Positions 18,580 to 26,045 of a stretch of 64,000 nt of DNA are shown here, in pieces. Each line of letters begins with the position of its first letter. Within the stretch, counting starts at the first letter, position 1. Source of the DNA: Acidobacteriota bacterium (GTDB lineage Bacteria; Acidobacteriota; Blastocatellia; Pyrinomonadales; Pyrinomonadaceae); NCBI GenBank assembly GCA_019639195.1, contig JAHBSI010000003.1, positions 186,001 to 250,000 of the forward strand, written 5' to 3'. The notes beneath the pieces were generated by a model. The model saw nothing but the letters and a program-made list of their open reading frames with translations. It did no database searches and was not told where the DNA came from. Made by a program: the position numbers and the translations under genes.

Positions 18580-18615
18580 AAAAAGCCGCCCGAGATAATT
18601 CGAGCGGCTTTTTAG
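18580..18615. terminator. Bidirectional terminator between dcd and the acidic-repeat gene
   Basis: AAAAGCCGC (18581-18589) pairs with GCGGCTTTT (18604-18612), with an inner CGA/TCG extension across one mismatch. It has A-runs on the left and T-runs on the right, so it can end transcription from both the dcd side and the convergent operon. Confidence 0.8.
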
Positions 18616-18634
18616 TCTTGACTGAGGACGAACA

Positions 18635-20047
18635 CTAGACGTCCGAAGACGGGTCGTAGCCCCCGGTCGTATCCATCGGCATCGACGTATCAACGCCGGT
18701 ATCCATCGCGTCATAACCACCGGCGTCGTAGCCGGCATCGTAAGATCCCATATCATGGTCCATTGGGGCATCGTACGAACCGCCCGTCTCGACCATCGAT
18801 GACGGATCGTCATCATAGTTGTAGCTGTCTTCATCTGCACGCGATGCAAAGTCATCGGCTGACGCGTCATAGGCATCAGCCTGGTCGAGATTTCGCTCAA
18901 CTCCGTCCGCATCGCCCTGCGCGGCATACCATTCGGCGTTCTCGACGGATTCCTCGGCGTTCTTCTGCTGGTAGTCGGCATTGTCCAGGTTATAGACGTC
19001 GTTGTCAGATTGTCCCGTATGATCTGAACCGCCCGCGAGATAGTCAGCGTCGCCCGTTGCGTAGCCCGCATTCTGCGCATCTTCTTTTGCGGCGGCATAA
19101 TCGCCCTCAGCAATGTGCTCCTGCTGCTGAGTCTGATAGTCTTCTGCGACCCCCTGTTGATAGGCTGCGTTGTCGAGGTCGCTCGAATCTGACGAACCCA
19201 GCATCGAAGAATCGCCTGCTTGATAAGCCTCGTTCTCAGCGGTCTCTCTTGCATCAGCGGCTGCGGCGTAGTCGCCCTGGGCGACATACTCGTCCGCGGC
19301 GTTCTGAGCGTCGGTCGCGGCATCAACATGACCTTGCTGCTCGGCAGCTGCGGCCGCATCTTCCTCGGAAGTGGTGGTAGCGAAGGCAGAATCATCGGGT
19401 GTTGCCGCGTAACCCGTGTCAACCGGTGTTCCAGCATACGCGGGATCCGCACCTGCTCCGTAATCGACGACAGGTGTTCCCGCATCGTCCGCAAATGTTT
19501 CTGCATCATCGGCGGGAGCATCCTCGACCGGGAATCCGTCTTCGCCAACTGTGAATTCAACGGAATTTGTCGAGATCTCTTCTTCGGTGGGGAGCCCGTC
19601 GGCATCCAGTGTGTAATCCGTTACACCATCGCCGTCTATGTCGGCCTCGTCCATCTTGCCGTCGCCGTCAGTATCCCGCAGCGTTGCATCGACAATGCCG
19701 TCGCCATCCGTATCTAATCCGATCGCATCCAGGTTGCCGTCACCATCAGAATCGACGCCGATCGCATCGGCCTTGCCGTCTCCGTCCGTGTCAGCCACGA
19801 CGGTGTCAAGCGTACCGTCGCCATCGGTATCCGCAGCGGCCGTATCCATCTTCCCGTCGCCGTCATAGTCCAAATAGGACGCTTCGTGGTCCGTCGAGCC
19901 ATCGTCAAACATCGCTTCAACAGCTCCCTCGGCGAAGTCCTGATCGTCGGCACCAAGATCTTCTACCTTGCCGGTTGTTACCTCAAATTCCTGTTCCGTC
20001 CCGTCAGCTCCGGTTTCGGTGATCGTAATATTATCGCTAGTCGCCAT
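18635..20047 (-). CDS. Acidic protein with calcium-type DxDGDG repeats and a second Ala-rich repeat
   Basis: The 470-residue, strongly acidic protein has no signal peptide. Residues 59-145 hold seven or more thrombospondin type-3-like repeats (DTDGDGTLDTVVADTDGDG and variants), each a likely calcium loop. Residues 230-400 hold about two and a half copies of a unit of roughly 60 residues built on QGDYAAAADA / LDNAAYQQG. The C-terminal 60 residues are rich in Gly, Asp, Tyr and Met. Function is unknown. Its start overlaps the end of the M48-like gene by 11 bases, with GGAG ten bases before the ATG, so the two are translationally coupled. Without a signal peptide it may act in the cytosol or leave by a non-Sec route. 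Confidence 0.7.
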   Translation of the reverse strand: MATSDNITITETGADGTEQEFEVTTGKVEDLGADDQDFAEGAVEAMFDDGSTDHEASYLDYDGDGKMDTAAADTDGDGTLDTVVADTDGDGKADAIGVDSDGDGNLDAIGLDTDGDGIVDATLRDTDGDGKMDEADIDGDGVTDYTLDADGLPTEEEISTNSVEFTVGEDGFPVEDAPADDAETFADDAGTPVVDYGAGADPAYAGTPVDTGYAATPDDSAFATTTSEEDAAAAAEQQGHVDAATDAQNAADEYVAQGDYAAAADARETAENEAYQAGDSSMLGSSDSSDLDNAAYQQGVAEDYQTQQQEHIAEGDYAAAKEDAQNAGYATGDADYLAGGSDHTGQSDNDVYNLDNADYQQKNAEESVENAEWYAAQGDADGVERNLDQADAYDASADDFASRADEDSYNYDDDPSSMVETGGSYDAPMDHDMGSYDAGYDAGGYDAMDTGVDTSMPMDTTGGYDPSSDV

Positions 20048-21470
20048 AGTTCAGGTTCTCCTCTTTCTTTGTTTGACGCGGCACGGCATTCTGGCCGGCT
20101 TTTGCATTCTTCTTTAGATGCGTAATTGCGCGACATTTTGCGTTAGGACACTTCACGGGCAGATCGTTTTTGCCCGCGAGAGCCTTTCTGGGGATCCGCA
20201 TCGGAGTTCCGCAGGTCGCGCACTTGAACCTCAGAGTGTTCGGATCCTCACGCGGTTTTGGTGGTGCTTTTGGAGCACCGGCCTTTATTGTTTGAGAGAT
20301 TATGGAAAGCGAATGCTTGAACTCCTGGCTTGCTGCAAATTGGGTCAAGAGCTTCAATCGCGGACCGATGTATGGTGTCGATGTCGTCGTAAGCTCCGAG
20401 AGCTTCCCGTAGGAATCGTCATCGACCGACTGCTGTTCGAGCCAGGCATTGATGTTGATCTGCTTAAAGATGAACGAAGATTTTAATGTCCACGAAAGGA
20501 GCACGCGTCTTGCGATCTCCTCGCTGCCGACAGCAAGCAAACCCGCACGATCCGCGGTGATCTCGGCCTGACGAGCCCACGCGAGCAGCGGCATCTCCAT
20601 CGCGCCGCCGAGCAGGGCGGAAGGACTAAGGATATTGGCGAGAATACCGCCGGCCATAAATCCTTTTGCAGGCCCTTGTTCGCCCAAGAAGAACCGGATC
20701 ACGGTCTTCCAAAGGGCATGTCCTGCTTTGCAGTGGCCCATTTCGCGTGCGAGCAGGAACAGCATATCGACGCCTTGGAAATTTCCGGCAAGGGCAGATC
20801 CAATGACCACAAATGAGTCATGGTCCGTGCCGAATGTAAGCATATCCCAGGACCTTTCGCCCGAAATATACACATTCGGCATCTTCGGCATTCCGAGAAT
20901 ACGTGCGGCCCGGACGGCCTGGCCGAAAATGTGCGGCATCTGCTTTTCGCTAAGCTGTACGCCGTTGAAAGTTGATTCGATCCACCGACGACCAACCTTT
21001 TCTGAGACCGCCTTTGCTGCCAGGCTCAGAGGCTTTATAGATCGCAGAACCGCCATCGCCTTAGCGTCCGCCGCCCAGGCAAACGCGGAATTATCTACTT
21101 GATAACCGGGAACGATCGGTTTTAGAGCTCTGCACTCGCTGCAGATCACGGCCTTTTCCGGCAGATTCACACCGTTGCCGCCACACGCATAACAGGAGAC
21201 CTGCTGAATAGGCGGCGGAAATGCAGGGGCATACTGAGCTTGCGGATAATACGGCTGTTGCGGTTGATAATTCAAGGGAACAGGCTGCATCTGAGCCGGC
21301 ATCGGCTGTGGATATTGCTGCGGCGGCATTTGCGGCACATTCTGAACCGGCGGTGTCGGAACGGCCGGCGGCGGCGGGGGTACGCTTAGCGTCACCCCAC
21401 AGTAAATGCAGAATTTCGAACCGCCCTCAGGCTGCTCGTGACCGTTGCTGCATCTGGACATTGGATTCAT
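20037..21470 (-). CDS. Zinc-ribbon protein with M48-type peptidase domain lacking the first zinc histidine
   Basis: The 477-residue protein begins with a zinc-ribbon-like segment (C7, H11, C21, C24), then a Pro/Gln-rich linker (about 30-90) and a second ribbon (CYAC 93-96, CSEC 110-113). The M48-like domain spans about 140-340. A C-terminal ribbon (FKCATCG ... CPNAKC) and a Lys-rich tail follow. M48 enzymes use HExxH plus a downstream Glu. Here the motif reads LLAREMGHCKAGH (R242, E243, H246), so the first His is Arg, while the third-ligand motif QAEITADRAG (E303) is kept. It may be inactive, use another ligand, or act as a binding scaffold. A GTG at 21500 would add ten residues. It is the middle gene of a three-gene minus-strand unit. 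Confidence 0.7.
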   Translation of the reverse strand: MNPMSRCSNGHEQPEGGSKFCIYCGVTLSVPPPPPAVPTPPVQNVPQMPPQQYPQPMPAQMQPVPLNYQPQQPYYPQAQYAPAFPPPIQQVSCYACGGNGVNLPEKAVICSECRALKPIVPGYQVDNSAFAWAADAKAMAVLRSIKPLSLAAKAVSEKVGRRWIESTFNGVQLSEKQMPHIFGQAVRAARILGMPKMPNVYISGERSWDMLTFGTDHDSFVVIGSALAGNFQGVDMLFLLAREMGHCKAGHALWKTVIRFFLGEQGPAKGFMAGGILANILSPSALLGGAMEMPLLAWARQAEITADRAGLLAVGSEEIARRVLLSWTLKSSFIFKQININAWLEQQSVDDDSYGKLSELTTTSTPYIGPRLKLLTQFAASQEFKHSLSIISQTIKAGAPKAPPKPREDPNTLRFKCATCGTPMRIPRKALAGKNDLPVKCPNAKCRAITHLKKNAKAGQNAVPRQTKKEENLNYGD

Positions 21471-21492
21471 TTTTCGTTCACCGCTCTTACTT

Positions 21493-21948
21493 TTAACCAC
21501 CCATCGACGCGAACATTCCGAACAATAGATAAAGCACCCAGAGGATGCCGTGGATCACGGTGACCGCGATCCCGCCCCAGAAGCCAATCTGTGCCATTGT
21601 TTTACCATTTGGCGAGGATTTACCTTCCTTGATGGCATCAAGCTCAAGCCAGGCGACAATCGCCGCGGGAATGCCCGTCAATGGTCCGCAGCATAACAAC
21701 GCAACTCCCGCAAGGATCACGGAGATCATCGGTCTTTGGCTCGCGGGAGCGTTGGGATTTCCCTGAACGGCAAAATTCTGAGCGCCGCCGTAGGCCTGCG
21801 GTGGTGCTCCAACATAAGGAGCCTGGCCGCCAACAGGCGGAGACTGCTGCTGAGTCGGAGCCGCGAGCCCAAGAGCCGCCGCGCAGTTTCGGCAGAAGGC
21901 AGCGTCGGGCGGATTTGGCTGATTGCATTTTGGGCATGTTCTGGTCAT
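21493..21948 (-). CDS. Small zinc-ribbon, DUF4190-like membrane protein
   Basis: The 151-residue protein starts with a zinc ribbon (MTRTCPKCNQPNPPDAAFC, then RNC), followed by a Gln/Gly/Pro-rich linker (about 30-70). The second half has two hydrophobic segments (about 74-97 and 118-145) in the arrangement of DUF4190 proteins (PMISVILAGVALLCCGP, then a segment with NGKTMAQIGFWGG). The cytosolic ribbon probably binds protein or nucleic acid and the rest anchors to the membrane. Function is unknown. It is the first gene of the operon and lies 22 bases upstream of the ATG of the M48-like gene. Confidence 0.7.
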   Translation of the reverse strand: MTRTCPKCNQPNPPDAAFCRNCAAALGLAAPTQQQSPPVGGQAPYVGAPPQAYGGAQNFAVQGNPNAPASQRPMISVILAGVALLCCGPLTGIPAAIVAWLELDAIKEGKSSPNGKTMAQIGFWGGIAVTVIHGILWVLYLLFGMFASMGG

Positions 21949-22263
21949 ATTGGGGACAAGGGCGAATTCAGTTTTTCTGCCTCAGGCCTGCTAGGGCCGG
22001 GCAAATGTGTCAACTTTCTGAAAATCCGATTGCGCTACTTTACGCCAACTTCCCATTAAATAAAAGGGCACCCGCAATAAAGACCGTTGCCCCGAAAAAC
22101 GGTCGGTTTGGGCAAATCCCGTTTATTCAGAGAGTAATGCGGAAAAAAGCGGGCAAGGATAGCCAAAAAAAATCCTTGACGCACACGCTAGACCCCGGCC
22201 CCTTGTCCTGAATACACATTACGCCTTTGTGATTTCCCCAAGTCGATTACAATAGATTGAGCA
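21949..22263. other. Divergent promoter region between the zinc-ribbon operon and the aldehyde dehydrogenase
   Basis: About 315 gene-free bases between divergent genes. TACAAT at 22248-22253 is a candidate -10 element for the dehydrogenase gene, but no good -35 lies at the right distance. A TTGACG at 22176 has no matching -10. No RNA gene is visible. Confidence 0.35.
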
Positions 22264-23721
22264 ATGGAGCAGATCAAGAATTACATTGGCGGGGAACTGT
22301 CCGGGCCGATCTCGGCTGCGTTCCTTGATAACTTCGAACCGGCGACCGGAATGGTGTATTCGCAGATCGCGGACTCGGACGAGCGTGATGTCAAGATGGC
22401 GGCCGAGGCGGCAAAGGCGGCATTTCCAAGCTGGTCAGCGACGTCCGCCGAAGATCGGTTCGCGATCCTGATGCGTCTGTGTCACCTAATCGAGCGTGAT
22501 CTTGACGCATTGGCGCAAGCAGAATCACGCGACAACGGCAAGCCCGTTTCGCTCGCCTGTGCGATCGACATTCCGCGTGCCGTCGCCAATTTCCGCTTTT
22601 ACGCAACGGCGGCGATCCACCTTGCGAATGAATCGCACGATACCGTTGGACGCGCCGCCATCAATTACACGCTGCGGCACCCGCTCGGCGTTGTTGGATG
22701 TATTTCGCCGTGGAACCTTCCGCTTTATCTTTTTACGTGGAAGATCGCACCCGCGATCGCCGCGGGATGCACCGTCGTTGCAAAACCCAGCGAAGTGACG
22801 CCGATGACGGCCTTTATGCTCTCGAAACTCTGTATCGAGGCTGGCCTGCCCGCCGGTGTCTTGAACATCGTGCACGGGCTTGGGCCAAAGGTCGGCTCCG
22901 CGATCGTAGAACACAGCGACATCAAAGCGATCTCATTCACTGGCGGTACAAAAACAGGCGAAGAGATCGCACGTACCGCCGCTCCTAGGTTCAAGAAGCT
23001 TTCCCTCGAACTCGGCGGCAAGAACCCGAATATCATCTTCGCCGACTGCAACTACGACGAAATGCTGGCAACCACGATCCGCTCGTCGTTCTCAAATCAG
23101 GGTGAGATCTGCCTTTGCGGTTCACGCATCTTTGTCGAGAGAAGTCTCTACGAGCGTTTCAAACACGACTTTGTCGAGCGAACAAATGCTCTGAAGGTCG
23201 GTGATCCGAGGGATGACGCAACCGACGTAGGTGCGATCGTTTCAAAACAGCATTTCGACAAGATATTGTCGTATATCGAGCTTGCAAAAGAAGAAGGAGG
23301 CACGATCCTCACGGGCGGAAGCGTGTTGGAACCGCCGAAGTCAGTGGGCGGCGAGAAGCTTGATGGCTGGTTTATCGAGCCGACCGTGATCGAAGGCCTT
23401 CCATTCGATTGCCGGACGAATCAAGAGGAGATCTTTGGGCCGGTCGTCACCATTATGCCTTTTGACACTGAGGATGAGGTTTTGGCCTACGCAAACAGTG
23501 TGCGATACGGCCTTTCGGCGACCATCTGGACCGAAAACCTTTCGCGTGCACACCGCGTAGCAGCAAAGGTCGAGGCTGGCATCGTCTGGATAAATTGCTG
23601 GCTTTTGCGCGACCTCCGGACGCCGTTCGGCGGCGTCAAAGATAGCGGTCTCGGCCGCGAAGGCGGCTTCGAAGCTCTCAAGTTTTTTACCGAAGAGAAG
23701 AATGTTTGCGTGAAATTGTAG
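22264..23721 (+). CDS. NAD-dependent aldehyde dehydrogenase, ALDH8/2-aminomuconic semialdehyde dehydrogenase-like
   Basis: The 485-residue protein is full length for the ALDH superfamily. It has the NAD-binding SPWNLPLYLF and FTGGTKTGEEI motifs, the general-base Glu in KLSLELGGKNPNIIF, and the catalytic Cys in FSNQGEICLCGSR. The block around GEICLCGSRIFVERSLYERF and the C-terminal VWINCWLLRDLRTPFGG resemble 2-hydroxymuconic and 2-aminomuconic semialdehyde dehydrogenases (XylG/AmnC and ALDH8A1). Those oxidise ring-cleavage semialdehydes in catechol or tryptophan breakdown. No other ring-cleavage or kynurenine gene is in the window, so the substrate is inferred only from resemblance. It is followed 38 bases later by a peptidase gene on the same strand. 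Confidence 0.88.
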   Translation: MEQIKNYIGGELSGPISAAFLDNFEPATGMVYSQIADSDERDVKMAAEAAKAAFPSWSATSAEDRFAILMRLCHLIERDLDALAQAESRDNGKPVSLACAIDIPRAVANFRFYATAAIHLANESHDTVGRAAINYTLRHPLGVVGCISPWNLPLYLFTWKIAPAIAAGCTVVAKPSEVTPMTAFMLSKLCIEAGLPAGVLNIVHGLGPKVGSAIVEHSDIKAISFTGGTKTGEEIARTAAPRFKKLSLELGGKNPNIIFADCNYDEMLATTIRSSFSNQGEICLCGSRIFVERSLYERFKHDFVERTNALKVGDPRDDATDVGAIVSKQHFDKILSYIELAKEEGGTILTGGSVLEPPKSVGGEKLDGWFIEPTVIEGLPFDCRTNQEEIFGPVVTIMPFDTEDEVLAYANSVRYGLSATIWTENLSRAHRVAAKVEAGIVWINCWLLRDLRTPFGGVKDSGLGREGGFEALKFFTEEKNVCVKL

Positions 23722-23759
23722 GTAACAATGTCGCCGGCGGCGGCCACAGAAATAGGAAA

Positions 23760-25079
23760 ATGAAAAAAATATTGTTATTGGCATTATTCGGGGTGTTCGC
23801 ATTTCAAGGTCATGCGCAGACAAAGCCGCCGACCGAAACGGCAATGTCGCGTTTTTTACGCTATGTAAAGATCGACACGCAGTCGGCGGAAGATCAGAAC
23901 AAGGTGCCTAGCACCGCAAAGCAATGGGACCTTGCAAAGCTGCTCGAAAAAGAGATGAAGGAGCTCGGGGTGGAGAACGTACGCATAAGCGAGTTTGCGA
24001 TCGTTTACGGGATGATCCCGGGCAATCTGCCGGACAATTCGAAAGTGCCGACGATCGGCTTTATCGGGCACATGGACACGTCGCCGGCCGTTTCGGGGGC
24101 GAACGTGAATGCGATAATTCACAAGAACTATCAGGGCGGCGACATCGTCCTTCCAAATGACAAAACGCAGGTCATCACCGTTGCACAGAATCCCGACCTG
24201 AAAAACCTTATCGGCGACGACATCATTACCGCCGACGGCACGACCTTGCTTGGTTCGGACGATAAATCGGGCGTTGCGGAGATAATGACGATGATCGACA
24301 TCCTTCGGAATAATCCGCAGATCAAGCACGGGAATATCGCGATCGCCTTTACGCCGGATGAGGAAGTCGGCGGCGGCATCGATAAGTTCGACATCAAAGG
24401 CTGGGGTGCGAAATTTGCCTATACGGTCGATGGCGAAGAGCTCGGCGATATCTCGAACGAGACATTCTCGGCCCGGACGGCTACCGTCACGTTCCATGGG
24501 ATTTCGACGCATCCCGGTACGGCAAAGGGGATTCTCGTCAACTCGATGTATGCCGCCGGCGATTTTCTTGCTCGTTTTCCGACCGAGGTGCCCAATCGCC
24601 CCGAGACCACGGAAGGCCGCGAAAGCTATATTCACCCGTATGTTGGGACGCTCGACATCGAGACCTCTGTCGTAAAGATCCTGCTTCGGGATTTTGATAT
24701 TGAGGGCTTTAAGGGCCTTGAGCAAAAGGTCAAAGACCTCGTCGCCGAGACCCAAAAGAAATATCCGAACGTCAAGATCGATTATTCGAGCGAACTCGGC
24801 TATCTGAATATGAAGGAGGTCCTTAAGAACTATCCGCAGCTTACGGATTATGCGATCGAGGCCGCTAAACGAGCCGGTGTGGATGCCCATCTTAAGCCGA
24901 TACGCGGCGGTACGGACGGCTCGCGTCTGACGGCGATGGGCCTGCCGACGCCGAACCTTTTCACGGGCGGCCACAACTTCCACGGCAAACTCGAGTTCAA
25001 CTCGCGAAAAGGCCTCGAAAAAACGACCGAAACGCTGATTCACCTAGTACAGATCTGGGCCGAAAAAGGCGGAAAGTGA
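23760..25079 (+). CDS. pepT: Peptidase T-like tripeptidase with an export signal
   Basis: The 439-residue protein has the M20 dizinc motifs GFIGHMDTSP (His and Asp ligands), LLGSDDKSGVAEI, FTPDEEVGGGI (catalytic Glu) and TGGHNFHGKLEF (last His). The overall layout with the GISTHPGTAKG segment is that of peptidase T, which releases the N-terminal residue from tripeptides. Unlike the classical cytosolic enzyme, this one begins with a signal peptide (MKKILLLALFGVFAFQGHAQ), so it probably works in the periplasm. The ATG at 23760 is preceded by ATAGGAAA. The open frame extends further upstream into the dehydrogenase gene, but that extension has no biological support. Confidence 0.9.
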   Translation: MKKILLLALFGVFAFQGHAQTKPPTETAMSRFLRYVKIDTQSAEDQNKVPSTAKQWDLAKLLEKEMKELGVENVRISEFAIVYGMIPGNLPDNSKVPTIGFIGHMDTSPAVSGANVNAIIHKNYQGGDIVLPNDKTQVITVAQNPDLKNLIGDDIITADGTTLLGSDDKSGVAEIMTMIDILRNNPQIKHGNIAIAFTPDEEVGGGIDKFDIKGWGAKFAYTVDGEELGDISNETFSARTATVTFHGISTHPGTAKGILVNSMYAAGDFLARFPTEVPNRPETTEGRESYIHPYVGTLDIETSVVKILLRDFDIEGFKGLEQKVKDLVAETQKKYPNVKIDYSSELGYLNMKEVLKNYPQLTDYAIEAAKRAGVDAHLKPIRGGTDGSRLTAMGLPTPNLFTGGHNFHGKLEFNSRKGLEKTTETLIHLVQIWAEKGGK

Positions 25080-25086
25080 CTTAATC

Positions 25087-25112
25087 GGCCCCGACCCGTT
25101 GCGGCCGGGGCC
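25087..25112 (+). terminator. GC-rich hairpin after pepT
   Basis: GGCCCC (25087-25092) and GGGGCC (25107-25112) form a short, very stable stem just after the stop codon. TGACCCTTTG follows, so the T-run is poor. It may be a weak terminator or the edge of the repeat island. Confidence 0.4.
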
Positions 25113-25212
25113 TGACCCTTTGAAATAGCTGTGGATCGTTGCCTCGGCGACGGTCCTCGCCCTTCTAACTTCCCACTTTTTTCTTATTCAGGTCATTTTA
25201 GGGGTTGACAAG

Positions 25213-25710
25213 CATGTCGCTCCTACGGAGCTCCATAAAACTGAGAGCTGTGCCGTGCTATAAACATCACGCCCCTACGGGGCGGAGGCATCTGCGTGAC
25301 CATACGGTGCCTAACTGGCGCGTGACTTGCGCCACGCAGGAAGATGCCCTTACTAACTGCGGGCTTGCGGCAATACTCAGACTGCTCTTACTGGCGTGCG
25401 ACTTGCGACACGGAGGACGATGCCCTTACTAACGTGCGGGCTTGCGGCAATGCTCAGACTGCTCATACTGGCGTGCGACTTGCGACACGGAGGACGATGC
25501 CCTTACTAACGTGCGGGCTTGCGGCAATGCTCGAACTGCCTTTACTGGCGTGCTGGCTTGTCCGGCAATGCTCGGACCGTCCTTACTGGCGTGCGGGCTG
25601 GTCGGCAACGCGGGGGGGCAGTGATCCCGCAACTACACTCGCTCCGTAGGAGCGGGATGTTTGTAGCCCGGGCAGCCAACCCAATTCTGGAGCTCCGTAG
25701 GAGCGACATG
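25213..25710. repeat. Repeat island bounded by a perfect 22-base inverted repeat
   Basis: The 22 bases at 25213-25234 (CATGTCGCTCCTACGG then AGCTCC) recur exactly, reverse-complemented, at 25689-25710. Each arm is itself nearly palindromic (GCTCC-GTA-GGAGC), like REP elements. Related palindromes lie inside at 25271-25283 (GCCCCTACGGGGC) and 25640-25654 (CGCTCCGTAGGAGCG). The whole is about 500 bases and holds no gene. It resembles a REP-type or miniature mobile element cluster. No transposase is present in the window. Confidence 0.75.
25315..25620 (+). repeat. Tandem array of 76-77-base units
   Basis: Units begin with CTGGCG at 25315, 25391, 25468, 25545 and 25586. The first three are 76, 77 and 77 bases long; the second and third are almost identical and the first has diverged. 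The last two are truncated (41 and about 35 bases). Each full unit contains ATGCCCTTACTAAC and GCGGGCTTGCGGCAATGCTC. There are no unique spacers between units, so this is not a CRISPR. The frames that stay open across it come from periodicity and are not genes. Confidence 0.85.
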
Positions 25711-25741
25711 GAAGTTTGGGGCTCACGCAACCAAAGGGAAA

Positions 25742-25905
25742 CCGCAAAGAACGCAAAGTAAGTCCGCAAAGGACGCAAAGGGGTGCCAAGGTGGAGGTGT
25801 TTGAAGAAGTTCTCGGTAGAGGATCGATGGTTAGCCACGAATGCACGAATGCAGAGCTGTCTGCGTGGTCTCAACAGCCACGAATGCACGGAATGCACGA
25901 ATGAA
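25742..25905. repeat. Short interspersed intergenic repeats (CGCAAAG and CACGAATGCA types)
   Basis: CCGCAAAGAACGCAAAG and CCGCAAAGGACGCAAAG form a near-duplicate at 25742-25780. AGCCACGAATGCACGAATG at 25833 and AGCCACGAATGCACGGAATG at 25876 form a second pair. They are noncoding and probably decayed repeat sequence. Confidence 0.6.
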
Positions 25906-25975
25906 GAGTCGCCTGCATAATTCACACAGACGTTCCGAAAGAAGGAGTAAGGAAAAAGGAAAAGGGGAAAGGAAA

Positions 25976-25999
25976 ACAGAAACAGAAACAGAAACAGAA
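25976..25999 (+). repeat. ACAGAA hexanucleotide microsatellite, four copies
   Basis: Four exact tandem ACAGAA units lie in a purine-rich, gene-free stretch just beyond the 3' end of the epimerase gene. This type of repeat can vary in copy number by slippage, but it is outside any gene here. Confidence 0.8.
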
Positions 26000-26045
26000 A
26001 CGGGTAGTCACCGGACCAAACCGCATTCCACGGAAGAAAGTGCGT

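Noticed and set aside
18493..19605. A 370-codon frame overlapping the acidic-repeat gene
   Set aside because: It is an alternate frame of a repetitive sequence, rich in Arg/Pro/Thr/Met, with no family match.
18600..20047. Secreted calcium-binding adhesin
   Set aside because: The DxDGDG repeats suggested it, but there is no signal peptide and no cell-wall or type I secretion signal that I can see.
22176..22205. Promoter from TTGACG at 22176
   Set aside because: The matching -10 position is GC-rich (CCCCTT), so it does not fit a sigma-70 promoter.
23856..25043. A 395-codon frame antisense to pepT
   Set aside because: It lies entirely opposite a gene with clear catalytic motifs. Long antisense frames are expected in this base composition.
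25315..25620. CRISPR array
   Set aside because: Repeats are 76-77 bases and directly adjacent, with no unique spacers and no cas genes.
25344..25649. Coding frames in the tandem-repeat region
   Set aside because: Several frames stay open only because the sequence repeats with a 77-base period; none has a start signal or a recognisable product.
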